A stretch of 20,746 bases of DNA from UBA961 sp049317525 (GTDB lineage: Bacteria; Bacteroidota; Ignavibacteria; Kapaibacteriales; UBA961), in assembly GCA_049317525.1 (NCBI GenBank), contig JBMOIC010000032.1, positions 1-20,746 of the forward strand, given 5' to 3'. Every line of letters begins with the position of its first letter. Positions within the stretch are counted from its first letter, which is position 1. The translations under genes were made by a program, and so were the position numbers. Below the pieces are notes generated by a model. It was not told where the DNA came from. It did no database searches and saw only the letters and a program-made list of their open reading frames with translations. This document shows, piece after piece, positions 1-7,759 of the stretch.

Positions 1-84
1 CCGTTCGGGCGAATCCGTTCGGGCGAATCCGTTCGGGCGAACCCGTTCGGGCGAATCCGTTCGGGCGAACCCGTTCGGGCGAAT
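1..84. repeat. Tandem array of a 14-bp GC-rich near-palindromic repeat, six copies, open to the left
   Basis: Six head-to-tail copies of a 14-bp unit, ccgttcgggcgaat or ccgttcgggcgaac, fill positions 1-84 without gaps. The copies differ only in the last base, which reads T,T,C,T,C,T. Each unit contains GTTCG-GG-CGAA(C/T), a 5-bp inverted repeat around GG, so every unit can form a small hairpin on either strand. The unit is about 64-71% GC in an otherwise AT-rich window. Fourteen is not a multiple of three and no gene spans the array. It lies 14 bp past the stop codon of the minus-strand M42 peptidase gene. The array reaches base 1, so its true length is unknown. Confidence 0.95.
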
Positions 85-98
85 CTTTATAATCTCAA

Positions 99-1127
99 TT
101 AAATTCCTGCATCTGGAAAACGTTTTTGTACATATGCCATACATAAAGCGATAGTAGCTTCGATACCTTTTTTATGCGTACGCTCAACGCCATGAGAAGC
201 TGAAACACCAGGCCCGATTAATCCTACTTTTATATCTCTTCCTGCTCTTAATGCTGCAGATCCATCAGAGCCATAAAAGGGATAAATATCTACTTTATGA
301 GGAATATTATTCGTTCTAGCCAAAAGAGTTAATTCTTTTCTAAAACTATAGTCATAAGGACCTGTTGAATCTTTTGCACAAATAGAGCAATGTGTTTCAC
401 TTCCTTCGCATTGGTCACCTACAACGCCCATATCTAATACTAGTAATTCATTAATACTATCAGAAAATCCACTAGAACCTCCATGCCCAACTTCTTCGTA
501 ATTACTGAAGTAAAACTCTATAGGCAATGAAATATTTTTTTCTTTCAGTAATCGTGCTAATTCGAATAAGATAAAACATGAAGCTTTATTGTCCATAAAG
601 CGAGATTTTATATAACCAGATTCAAATTCTTGATATCTGGGGTCAAAACAAACAAAATCTCCTACTTGAATACCTAATGCTAACACATCATTTTTGCTAG
701 TAACTTCTTCATCTAATCTGATATGCATATTGTCAATTGATCTTATTGCAGTATCAGTTGTTTTATTTGCATGTGAAGCTGGATTATTTAATAAAAATGT
801 TCCATTAAATACTTTATCCTCTAATGATCTTATTCGTACATATCCACCTTCAAAACTAATTAAACCTAAACCTCCTATAGGCGAAATAGATAATGTGCCA
901 TTAGGTTTAATGCCAGTAACAATTGCCCCAAGTGTATCTAGATGTGCACTGATAGCAACAATTGGATTCTCTCCAAACTTACATATAACAGCTCCTTTTT
1001 TAGTTTGATAAGGAGATAATCCATAATTCTTTAATAGATTCATGGTATATGTTTCGGCTTGCGCAGTAAAACCTGTTGGAGAATCAATGTCAACTAGTTC
1101 TTTTAGTGTTTGATAAGAAATATCCAT
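99..1127 (-). CDS. M42-family metallo-aminopeptidase
   Basis: A predicted dinuclear-metal exopeptidase of the M42 family (glutamyl aminopeptidase/cellulase M/FrvX type), expected to trim N-terminal residues from cytoplasmic peptides. Counting from the chosen start (342 residues), the metal and catalytic positions are visible: AHLDT (H62, D64), SRFMDNKAS (bridging D179), the EE pair at 211-212 followed by VGHGG, LDMG (D232), and H318 in the C-terminal GVERTH. The length is normal for the family. The frame stays open to an ATG at 1163, but that codon lies inside the stem of the rplI terminator, so the ATG at 1127, giving MDISYQ, is the likely start. I see no Shine-Dalgarno sequence. It follows rplI on the same strand but is separated by the terminator, so it needs read-through or its own promoter, which I could not identify. 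Confidence 0.9.
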   Translation of the reverse strand: MDISYQTLKELVDIDSPTGFTAQAETYTMNLLKNYGLSPYQTKKGAVICKFGENPIVAISAHLDTLGAIVTGIKPNGTLSISPIGGLGLISFEGGYVRIRSLEDKVFNGTFLLNNPASHANKTTDTAIRSIDNMHIRLDEEVTSKNDVLALGIQVGDFVCFDPRYQEFESGYIKSRFMDNKASCFILFELARLLKEKNISLPIEFYFSNYEEVGHGGSSGFSDSINELLVLDMGVVGDQCEGSETHCSICAKDSTGPYDYSFRKELTLLARTNNIPHKVDIYPFYGSDGSAALRAGRDIKVGLIGPGVSASHGVERTHKKGIEATIALCMAYVQKRFPDAGI

Positions 1128-1146
1128 TGTATTTAAAAAATATGTC

Positions 1147-1180
1147 AAAAAAAAAGAGTACATGTAAAAACATGTACTCT
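1147..1180 (-). terminator. Intrinsic terminator of the rpsF-rplI operon
   Basis: Read on the minus strand, a perfect 10-bp stem AGAGTACATG/CATGTACTCT (1180-1171 paired with 1164-1155) with a six-base loop is followed by nine T residues (1155-1147, the first also the closing base of the stem). This is the classic Rho-independent form. It begins 21 bp after the rplI stop codon. The structure covers the upstream ATG of the M42 peptidase frame and therefore helps decide that gene's start. Confidence 0.92.
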
Positions 1181-1201
1181 CATAAACTGGATCATAAAGA
1201 A

Positions 1202-1645
1202 TTAAGCACTAATAATCCAAACTTTGAATGTAGCAATAACTTCTGGATGAAGTTTTACTTTTACATCAAATACACCTAAAGACTTAATAGGTTCATCAAT
1301 GATAATCGTACGACGATCAATATCATAACCTAAAACGCCCAATTCATGAGCAATCATTTGAGGTGTAACAGAACCAAATAAGCGACCTTCTTCACCAACT
1401 TTCATTGGAACACTTACTTGAACTTCTGATAATTTGGAAGCTATTAATTCAGCAGATTCTTTTTTGCGTTGTAAATCTGCCATATGACGCTTTTTTTCGC
1501 TTGCAAATGCATTGATATATGCAGGAGAAGCATAATAAGCTAAACTTCTGGGGATGAGATAATTTCTTGCATAACCATCTTTAACGGTTAGGATATCACC
1601 CATCTGACCCAGGTTTTCTACATCTTGACGAAGAATGATTTTCAT
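1202..1645 (-). CDS. rplI: 50S ribosomal protein L9
   Basis: This is bacterial L9, which binds 23S rRNA near the L1 stalk and stabilises reading-frame maintenance. The 147-residue product has the usual length. The N-terminal domain opens with MKIILRQDVENLGQMGDI and contains the family signature GYARNYLIP at about residues 24-32. A charged connecting helix (about 50-75, rich in K, R and E) follows, then the C-terminal domain with GRLFGSVT near residues 87-94. The start is an ATG at 1645. The region before it (gaaagagatg) is only a weak ribosome-binding site. The gene lies 49 bp downstream of rpsF and ends just before a strong terminator, so the two form a short ribosomal-protein operon. Confidence 0.97.
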   Translation of the reverse strand: MKIILRQDVENLGQMGDILTVKDGYARNYLIPRSLAYYASPAYINAFASEKKRHMADLQRKKESAELIASKLSEVQVSVPMKVGEEGRLFGSVTPQMIAHELGVLGYDIDRRTIIIDEPIKSLGVFDVKVKLHPEVIATFKVWIISA

Positions 1646-1694
1646 ATATTCATCTCTTTCATAAAGGTGATAACTAGTGTATCAATGGGTAAAA

Positions 1695-2120
1695 TTATTC
1701 TGGTAAAATATCAGAACTGTCAATAATAGGTTTCACTGCAGCTACTAAAGGTACATCCACAATTGGTTCATCTGGAATTGATGTTCCAGAAATTAAAGCA
1801 CGCTCTTTGCGATGTTCACGCAGTTTTTCAGAAAGTTCTAATGTCAAATGACGAAGAACATTTTCTTCCAAAATAAAGAAACGCTCTACCAATGGTAAAA
1901 CTTCAGGGGCTGATTCAAAGGCCATATACACATAATAGCCATTGTACTTTTTCTTAATAGGATAAGCCAAGCGACGACGTCCCCACTTGCTCATCTCCAC
2001 AAATTGTCCGCCATGATTTTCAATATAATCAGTAACGCGACGAATCACTGCTTCTACATCGGGATCTTCCAATGCTGCATTGATTATGAATGTGCTCTCG
2101 TATAAACGACGAATGCTCAT
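1695..2120 (-). CDS. rpsF: 30S ribosomal protein S6
   Basis: S6 binds the central domain of 16S rRNA together with S18. The first 105 or so residues are typical: RLYESTFIINA at the start, KWGRRRLAYPIKKKYNGYYVYMAF in the middle, and an ILEENVLRH segment near residues 83-91. The 141-residue length exceeds the common 95-130 because of a C-terminal tail (about 110-141) rich in D, P, V and I. The start is an ATG at 2120, with a good AGGAG Shine-Dalgarno (minus strand, 2131-2127) six bases upstream, one of the few clear ones in the window. rplI follows directly after 49 bp. The usual partners ssb and rpsR are absent from between them. Confidence 0.96.
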   Translation of the reverse strand: MSIRRLYESTFIINAALEDPDVEAVIRRVTDYIENHGGQFVEMSKWGRRRLAYPIKKKYNGYYVYMAFESAPEVLPLVERFFILEENVLRHLTLELSEKLREHRKERALISGTSIPDEPIVDVPLVAAVKPIIDSSDILPE

Positions 2121-2148
2121 TCGATGCTCCTGTGGTTGTTATAAAACA

Positions 2149-2192
2149 GCCCATACATATTTTATGGGCAGGAAATTAGAACTGCAAACATA
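2149..2192 (-). promoter_or_regulatory. Candidate promoter and hairpin leader of rpsF-rplI
   Basis: On the minus strand, TATGTTTG (2192-2185) matches the Bacteroidota -7 consensus TAnnTTTG. I see no convincing -33 TTTG at the expected distance. Transcription would begin near 2175-2180. The leader then forms a perfect 7-bp hairpin, GCCCATA/TATGGGC with a seven-base loop (2169-2149). The hairpin could be an S6 autoregulatory leader, a weak terminator for hemW (only TGTTTTAT follows it), or chance. The CCG bulge described for S6:S18-binding leaders is not evident to me. Confidence 0.5.
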
Positions 2193-2224
2193 GTGAATAT
2201 TTTTATAAAAAAGATATGATTTTT

Positions 2225-3481
2225 TTAAACATCAAGAATTGGAAGAGTATAAACAATTGTGTCTTCTTCTTCAGATTCGTCTTCTTGATACCCTTGATTA
2301 TCCCATTCTTGGCCTAGAAATACTTCTAAAGATGCTATTATTCTAACACTAAGTTCATCACATAAAGCATATCCTTTGGCTGTTAAAGAGATCATAGAAT
2401 CATGTAATTCGATTAATTTTTCTTGTTTCCACAGCGCAAATTCTTTTTCTAATATTGATAAAATATCAATATCAAATTCTGTCTTAATATCATTAATATT
2501 TAGTCCTTCTGCCCTAAAAGACAAAAACACAGTTTCAAATAATCGATTATATGCACTTAATTCTTCAACATTTGCTTCGCCTTTTCCATTTTTTTCTACC
2601 GCTTCAAAATATCGAATCAAATTTCGATAATTCCAATATCTTTTATTATGTAAAAATCCATGCGCAGAAGGGCCAAATGCAATGTATTCTTTAGCTTGCC
2701 AATATGTTCTATTATGAACACATGAATAACCATCCTTTGCAAAGTTAGAAACTTCATATTGTGAATAACCTGCAGATGTAAGTGTTTCTATTGTATAAGC
2801 ATACATATCTGCATCTTTTTCTTCTTCGGATGGCTTTACTAATCCTTTTTGAAGCATAGTATATAAGGGTGTTTTTTCTTCAAAAATCAAGCTATAAGCA
2901 GAGATATGTTCGGTTTGAAGTTCTATGGCCATCTCTAATGTTTGTTGCCAAGAATTCATCTGTTGATCAGGCAAAGCAAAAATCAAATCAATATTAATAT
3001 TATCAAAACCAGCTTGTCTTGCAAGTGACACAGCTTCAATTGATTCGATTGGAGAATGTATTCTATGCAAGAAATCGAGTTCTTTTTGATGAAAAGATTG
3101 AATTCCAAAGCTTAATCTATTTATTCCTAAGTCTTTATATGCTTTCAAAGAATCTAATGTAATTGTTCCTGGATTGCATTCCATTGTCCATTCTGCATTG
3201 GGATGAATTGCAATCGATGTATGAATTTCATTGATAATTTTTTGCATTTGTATAGCAGATAATAAAGAAGGCGTACCTCCTCCAAAAAAAATGCTTGTAG
3301 CTGGCCTAAAATACTGCTGTGATTGCTGCGAGGTATACTTAATTTCTTTTATTATCTGAGAAATAAATATGTCCATATGCTCCATTTTTTCAAGAGAATA
3401 GAAGTCACAATAGACACATTTTTTTTCACAAAAAGGAATATGTAGATAGACACCAAAATCAGGATGAGGATGTTTATGCAT
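2225..3481 (-). CDS. hemW: HemW-type radical SAM protein (haem chaperone, coproporphyrinogen III oxidase-like)
   Basis: A radical SAM enzyme of the HemW/HemN-like group; HemW proteins bind and deliver haem rather than oxidise coproporphyrinogen. From the chosen start (418 residues) the [4Fe-4S] motif CEKKCVYC uses C18, C22 and C25, in the context HIPFC...YCDF. The SAM-binding FFGGGTPS is near residues 66-73, with MECNPGT and INRLSFGIQSF further on. The frame extends 20 codons upstream only through a GTG at 3541. The ATG at 3481 (MHKHPHPDFG) overlaps the preceding oxidoreductase stop by 8 bp and is the better start, consistent with translational coupling. The C-terminus carries an acidic tail (about 395-409, EDESEEED) that is not a usual HemW feature. 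Confidence 0.92.
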   Translation of the reverse strand: MHKHPHPDFGVYLHIPFCEKKCVYCDFYSLEKMEHMDIFISQIIKEIKYTSQQSQQYFRPATSIFFGGGTPSLLSAIQMQKIINEIHTSIAIHPNAEWTMECNPGTITLDSLKAYKDLGINRLSFGIQSFHQKELDFLHRIHSPIESIEAVSLARQAGFDNINIDLIFALPDQQMNSWQQTLEMAIELQTEHISAYSLIFEEKTPLYTMLQKGLVKPSEEEKDADMYAYTIETLTSAGYSQYEVSNFAKDGYSCVHNRTYWQAKEYIAFGPSAHGFLHNKRYWNYRNLIRYFEAVEKNGKGEANVEELSAYNRLFETVFLSFRAEGLNINDIKTEFDIDILSILEKEFALWKQEKLIELHDSMISLTAKGYALCDELSVRIIASLEVFLGQEWDNQGYQEDESEEEDTIVYTLPILDV

Positions 3482-5042
3482 GTAGATATCCAAAAAGAAT
3501 TGCAATTGCTTCTGATGTATTTTGTCCGTCCATTGCAGCACTTATTATTCCACCAGCATATCCAGCGCCTTCCCCACAAGGAAATAGCCTTTGTATCTGT
3601 AGATGTTCTTTTGTTTCGTGATGACGTGGAATTCTTACTGGAGAACTTGTTCTTGATTCTGTAGCAACAATAATCGATTCTTGGTGAATATAGCCTTTCA
3701 TTTTTTTTCCAATTTCCTCAAAACCCATTTGTAATCGATCGGAGATCCCTTTGGGTAAGATATCTGCAATATTTGCTGAGTAAATTCCCGGTATATACGA
3801 TGTTTTGGGAAGCCGAGAACTTGTTTTTTGTGAAATAAAATGCGGAATTGACTGTGCAGGAGCTTTTTGAGATCCATCGCCAATACTGAATACTTTTTGT
3901 TCTATATCTTTTTGAAATTCTAAACCAGCTAAAGCACCATATTGCTGATAAGCACTTAAATCATCTTGTTCTATTGCAACAACTATACCTGAATTTGCAA
4001 AAGCAGAATCTCTGCGAGACATAGACATACCATTTACAACAATTTCACCTGGCGCGGTTGCGGCTGGAACGATAAGTCCTCCGGGACACATACAAAATGA
4101 GAATACTCCTCTTCCGGCTATGTGGCATACTTGTTTATAGGTTGAAGGAGGTAAATATGGATCTCTTTTTTTCTGTTTATATTGAATTTCATCAATCAAT
4201 TGTTGTGGATGTTCGGCCCTAACGCCTAAAGCAAATGGTTTAGACTCTATAAGTATATTTTTTTCTTTAAGTAGATAAAAAATATCTCTAGCTGAATGTC
4301 CAGTTGCAAGTATTACAGCATCAGCATAGTATTCTAATTGCCCATTTACAATCACTCCTTTAATCGTAGATTTTTCAATGATAAAATCTGTTACTTTCGA
4401 TTCGAAATGAACTTCCCCACCATATGTTTCAATAGTTGAGCGGATATTTTGAATAATTCCTGGTAATTTATTAGAACCTATATGTGGATGCGTATCTACC
4501 AAAATTCTTTCATGGGCTCCATGCTGAACAAGTAGTTGAAGAACTTTTTCTATATCTCCTCTTTTTTTGGCATTTGTCCATAATTTTCCATCTGAATATG
4601 TTCCGGCACCACCTTCACCAAAGCAATAATTTGAATCTGGGTTCACTATTCCATCTTGTTGTATGGCTCTTAAGTCTCTTCTTCTAGACCTCGCATCTTT
4701 GCCTCTTTCTAATACGATAGGTTTTATTCCATGCTCTAATAATTTTAATGCCGCAAAATAACCTGCTGGGCCAGCACCAATGATAATGACAGATTTTTTT
4801 CCATCAATTTGTTTAAAAGTATACACTTTTTTTGTATCAGGTGGGGCATCTTCATATTGAAATACTTCGATTAACAGTATAATTTTAGGAGTTCGGCTTC
4901 TTGCATCGATAGATCTTCGAATGATATGCCAATGTGTAATCGAAGATTCATGTATATCGATAGTAGATAGTATTTTTTGCAGAATAAATGATGTGTCTTC
5001 TGCTTCTTGTGGCATTAATACCAATTCAACTTTATGAATCAT
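3474..5042 (-). CDS. COG2509-family FAD-dependent oxidoreductase
   Basis: A flavoprotein of the NAD(FAD)-utilising dehydrogenase group COG2509, substrate unknown. The chosen ATG at 5042 (522 residues) lies one base after the upstream nnr stop. The frame also extends to 5096, inside nnr. Residues 1-80 form a small alpha/beta domain typical of these proteins. The dinucleotide-binding motif GAGPAG is at residues 89-94 (IIIGAGPAGYFAALKLLEHGI), and an acidic residue for the FAD ribose lies in VLERG. The family signature FGEGGAGTYSDGKLWT follows, then the second nucleotide-binding segment VILATGHSARD and a C-terminal CGEGAGYAGGI, which completes the FAD site. It is the middle gene of the nnr-COG2509-hemW operon. 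The context suggests a redox or cofactor housekeeping role, which is inference. Confidence 0.88.
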   Translation of the reverse strand: MIHKVELVLMPQEAEDTSFILQKILSTIDIHESSITHWHIIRRSIDARSRTPKIILLIEVFQYEDAPPDTKKVYTFKQIDGKKSVIIIGAGPAGYFAALKLLEHGIKPIVLERGKDARSRRRDLRAIQQDGIVNPDSNYCFGEGGAGTYSDGKLWTNAKKRGDIEKVLQLLVQHGAHERILVDTHPHIGSNKLPGIIQNIRSTIETYGGEVHFESKVTDFIIEKSTIKGVIVNGQLEYYADAVILATGHSARDIFYLLKEKNILIESKPFALGVRAEHPQQLIDEIQYKQKKRDPYLPPSTYKQVCHIAGRGVFSFCMCPGGLIVPAATAPGEIVVNGMSMSRRDSAFANSGIVVAIEQDDLSAYQQYGALAGLEFQKDIEQKVFSIGDGSQKAPAQSIPHFISQKTSSRLPKTSYIPGIYSANIADILPKGISDRLQMGFEEIGKKMKGYIHQESIIVATESRTSSPVRIPRHHETKEHLQIQRLFPCGEGAGYAGGIISAAMDGQNTSEAIAILFGYLHA

Positions 5043-5043
5043 G

Positions 5044-6597
5044 TTATTCCCAGGAATCAAGTAATGAAGGATCAAAAACATGTGGTAAACTGGCAATAAT
5101 ATCAGAAGATATCAATGATTCTTCTCCAAAAACACTTTTTGCAAAGTCACCTGCTTTTGCATGAATATAGGAAGCTAAAGACATTCCAATCAATGGAGAA
5201 AGGCCTTTTGCTAATAATGCTCCAGCTATTCCACAAAGAACATCACCAGAGCCAGCTGTTGCCATACCTGGATTACCATGATGGGTGATAAATACTGTGT
5301 CTCCATTGGTAGTGATTGCAGGTACAGACTTTACATGTATGATACACTTAAGCAATGAAGCAACTTGTTTTGCATAATGAAGTGCATTTTGTTCAATATC
5401 GCTTCTAGGAATTGTAGATAATCTAGAAAATTCCCCACAATGTGGAGTTAATATCCAATGTTCGGGCAAATGTTCAATGTCATGTTTGGCTGGAATTGCA
5501 TCTGCATCTATCAAGACAGGAATTTGAAGAGGAATTGATAATAGTAATGTCAGAAGTTCTTTTCCTGCTTTTTGCCCTAATCCCGGACCACAAATAATTG
5601 AGGATGCTTTTAAGCAAGATTCTCGTATTCTCTCTTTATTTTGTTCAATATCGATCATGCCATCTTGATGAGATAATACAGTTACTAGAACTTCCATTGG
5701 AATAGATGAATGAACCGAGCATGTAAGTAATTCAACTATTCCAGCCCCAGACCTTAAAGCAGCCAATGAGCATAAGGCAGCAGCCCCAGGCATATCCATG
5801 CTACCAGCTATAATCAATACTCTTCCATAATCAATTTTAGATGTTTGCTGTTTTCTTGTTTTAATTATCCCAACAATATCTATATCTTCAAATGAAAATA
5901 TATTGCCAAACGATTGAATCATAGTATCAGAAATTCCAACAGATATGATCTCTATTTCTCCGCAGAAATCGTATGCAGGAAACAATTGCATTCCTATTTT
6001 TTTTGCAAACATTGTACATGTATAATCTGCTTTAAATGCATTGGTATAAGCAGTCCCATTATTACCATCAACACCAGTTGGGATATCAATAGCAATACAG
6101 AAAGAATGTTCATATACTTGTTTCTGAGCTAAAGTATCTACAACAATTTTGGGTAATCCTCTTAATAAGGAAGATCCACCCGTACCAATAATGGCATCAA
6201 TAATACAATCAGTTTGAAATGAAGCTGATGAAATATCTGCTTCATTCTTTAACCATATAATTTGAATACCCATATTTTTAAGAATTTGAGCATTAATCAA
6301 GGCATCGTTTTTCAATGAACTTTCATCTCCAATGCATATCACATTGATAGAAAAACGGCTCATAGAGTACAGATGTCTTACAATTGCAAATCCATCTCCC
6401 CCATTATTACCAAGTCCACATAATACAGTAATAGCAATACAATCTTTGAATGGAAATTCTTCTTCTAATCGAAGGGCAATTGCATGTGCACATCCAGAAG
6501 CAGCATTTTCCATCATGATAATACTTGGGATTCCGCATGTATGGATAGCATAATCATCTAATGATTGCTGCTGATGTGGGAAAAGAAAAGTATTCAT
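5044..6597 (-). CDS. nnr: Bifunctional NAD(P)H-hydrate epimerase / ADP-dependent NAD(P)H-hydrate dehydratase
   Basis: This enzyme repairs NADH and NADPH that have been hydrated by heat or enzymes. The N-terminal YjeF_N epimerase domain (about 1-225) interconverts R and S hydrates and shows GLGNNGGDG at 61-69, a DAIIGTG segment and IDIPTGVDG. The C-terminal ribokinase-like dehydratase domain (about 250-510) has RVLIIAGS, GPGLG, LTPHCGEF and the nucleotide-binding NPGMATAGSGD at 442-452. The 517-residue length fits the full fusion, and both halves look intact. It starts with an ATG at 6597 and is the first gene of the minus-strand operon with the COG2509 flavoprotein and hemW. A candidate -7 element lies 31-38 bp upstream. 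Confidence 0.95.
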   Translation of the reverse strand: MNTFLFPHQQQSLDDYAIHTCGIPSIIMMENAASGCAHAIALRLEEEFPFKDCIAITVLCGLGNNGGDGFAIVRHLYSMSRFSINVICIGDESSLKNDALINAQILKNMGIQIIWLKNEADISSASFQTDCIIDAIIGTGGSSLLRGLPKIVVDTLAQKQVYEHSFCIAIDIPTGVDGNNGTAYTNAFKADYTCTMFAKKIGMQLFPAYDFCGEIEIISVGISDTMIQSFGNIFSFEDIDIVGIIKTRKQQTSKIDYGRVLIIAGSMDMPGAAALCSLAALRSGAGIVELLTCSVHSSIPMEVLVTVLSHQDGMIDIEQNKERIRESCLKASSIICGPGLGQKAGKELLTLLLSIPLQIPVLIDADAIPAKHDIEHLPEHWILTPHCGEFSRLSTIPRSDIEQNALHYAKQVASLLKCIIHVKSVPAITTNGDTVFITHHGNPGMATAGSGDVLCGIAGALLAKGLSPLIGMSLASYIHAKAGDFAKSVFGEESLISSDIIASLPHVFDPSLLDSWE

Positions 6598-6627
6598 ACA
6601 AAGAATTAATAGTTAAAATAACCGTAA

Positions 6628-6635
6628 CAAAAATA
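6628..6635 (-). promoter_or_regulatory. Candidate -7 element for the nnr operon
   Basis: On the minus strand the bases read TATTTTTG, matching TAnnTTTG, 31 bp before the nnr ATG. No TTTG is found at the expected -33 distance. It lies in the 114-bp divergent gap (6598-6711) between nnr and the threonine dehydrogenase gene, which must hold promoters for both directions. Confidence 0.4.
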
Positions 6636-6687
6636 CCATTTAAGCTATTGATCATAATGCAACTAAGAAAATTCATGCTTGATTTTG

Positions 6688-6695
6688 TAGATTTG
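6688..6695 (+). promoter_or_regulatory. Candidate -7 element for the threonine dehydrogenase operon
   Basis: TAGATTTG matches TAnnTTTG. It lies 17 bp before the first in-frame ATG (6712) and 44 bp before the preferred ATG (6739). Transcription would begin near 6700-6704. No -33 TTTG is evident. Confidence 0.42.
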
Positions 6696-6738
6696 CGAAG
6701 TAAAACCTAATATGTTGAATTCAATCTGGAAATTATTG

Positions 6739-7752
6739 ATGTCTAACCGTACCGTCGTTATTACAGGAGCAAATGGTGAAATTGGCCATTTATTATTAGA
6801 AACCCTTTCTGCAGCAAAAGCTACAATCATAGCAGTAGATTTAACCCCACTAAGCGAATATCATACTTCATTGTGTGAAGAAGTAATTGTTGGCGATATA
6901 TGTGATGATGAAGTAATCCGCGATATAGAAAAATATGATATCAATGAGATATTTCATTTGGCAGCAATTTTATCTACTAGTGGTGAAAAAAATCCTGAAA
7001 GAGCCCATCATATCAATGTAGATGGCACGATGAATTTTCTTCAATTGGCGTATAGAATTGGAAAAAGGACAGGAAATGCTGTAAAAATGCTATTTCCAAG
7101 TACAATTGCAGCATATGGCGTCCCTAATTTATCTATCAAAAATGCTGCAAAACCTGCAAAAGAATCAGATTTTACTTCTCCTATTACCATGTATGGTATC
7201 AATAAAATGTATAATGAGCAGCTTGGTAGATACTATTCTGATTGTTATAAAAGGCTATCACCAACTAAAGAATCTGGCTTTGTAGATTTTCGAGCATTAC
7301 GATTTCCAGGTTTGATATCTGCTTTTACAATTCCAACTGGTGGAACAAGCGATTATGCACCAGAAATGATTCATAATGCAGCTCAGCATAAACCATATGC
7401 ATGTTTTGTTAGGCCGGACGCAACAATTCCATTTATGGCAATGCCCGATGCAGTAAAAGCACTATTAGGATTAGCTGCAGCCCCATTATCAGCCCTTACT
7501 CAAAGAGTATATAATGTTACTTCTTTTTCTCCATCTGCTGCGAATATTGCAGAAATGGTAACATCTGAATTCCCTGAAGCACATATTACTTTTGAGCCAC
7601 AACAACAAAGACAAGAAATCATAGATAGTTGGCCCGCCGAAGTTGATGATTCTCAAGCTAGAACAGATTGGAATTGGCATCCTGATTTTTCATTTACAGC
7701 TACTTTTAAAGACTATTTAATCCCAAATATTCGTGCTCATTATGCAAAGTAA
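6739..7752 (+). CDS. SDR-type L-threonine 3-dehydrogenase
   Basis: An NAD-dependent GalE-like short-chain dehydrogenase, most similar in pattern to the SDR-type L-threonine 3-dehydrogenases that oxidise threonine to 2-amino-3-ketobutyrate. From the chosen start (337 residues): the Rossmann motif GANGEIG at 10-16, an acidic residue after beta-2 for NAD (AVDL, D34), catalytic S121/T122 in FPSTIAAYG, and the YxxxK pair Y152/K156 in MYGINK. The later FRALRFPGLIS, TGGTSDYAPEM and the conserved FMAMPDA segment distinguish this subgroup from sugar epimerases. The frame opens at an ATG at 6712, which adds nine residues ahead of the usual N-terminus; 6739 fits the family better. It heads an operon with the DUF255 protein and an O-antigen polymerase-like protein. 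A different SDR substrate is possible. Confidence 0.85.
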   Translation: MSNRTVVITGANGEIGHLLLETLSAAKATIIAVDLTPLSEYHTSLCEEVIVGDICDDEVIRDIEKYDINEIFHLAAILSTSGEKNPERAHHINVDGTMNFLQLAYRIGKRTGNAVKMLFPSTIAAYGVPNLSIKNAAKPAKESDFTSPITMYGINKMYNEQLGRYYSDCYKRLSPTKESGFVDFRALRFPGLISAFTIPTGGTSDYAPEMIHNAAQHKPYACFVRPDATIPFMAMPDAVKALLGLAAAPLSALTQRVYNVTSFSPSAANIAEMVTSEFPEAHITFEPQQQRQEIIDSWPAEVDDSQARTDWNWHPDFSFTATFKDYLIPNIRAHYAK

Positions 7753-7759
7753 GAATCAT

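Noticed and set aside
1..84. Possible CRISPR array
   Set aside because: The 14-bp units abut with no spacers, and their only variation is one terminal base. It is a plain tandem repeat.
694..1008. Plus-strand open frame of 104 codons
   Set aside because: It lies wholly antisense to the M42 peptidase gene, whose motifs are clear, and its product has no recognisable pattern.
3479..3541. Extended hemW start at the GTG at 3541
   Set aside because: The extra 20 residues lie inside the upstream oxidoreductase gene and are absent from the usual HemW N-terminus. The ATG at 3481 gives a standard start and a short coupling overlap.
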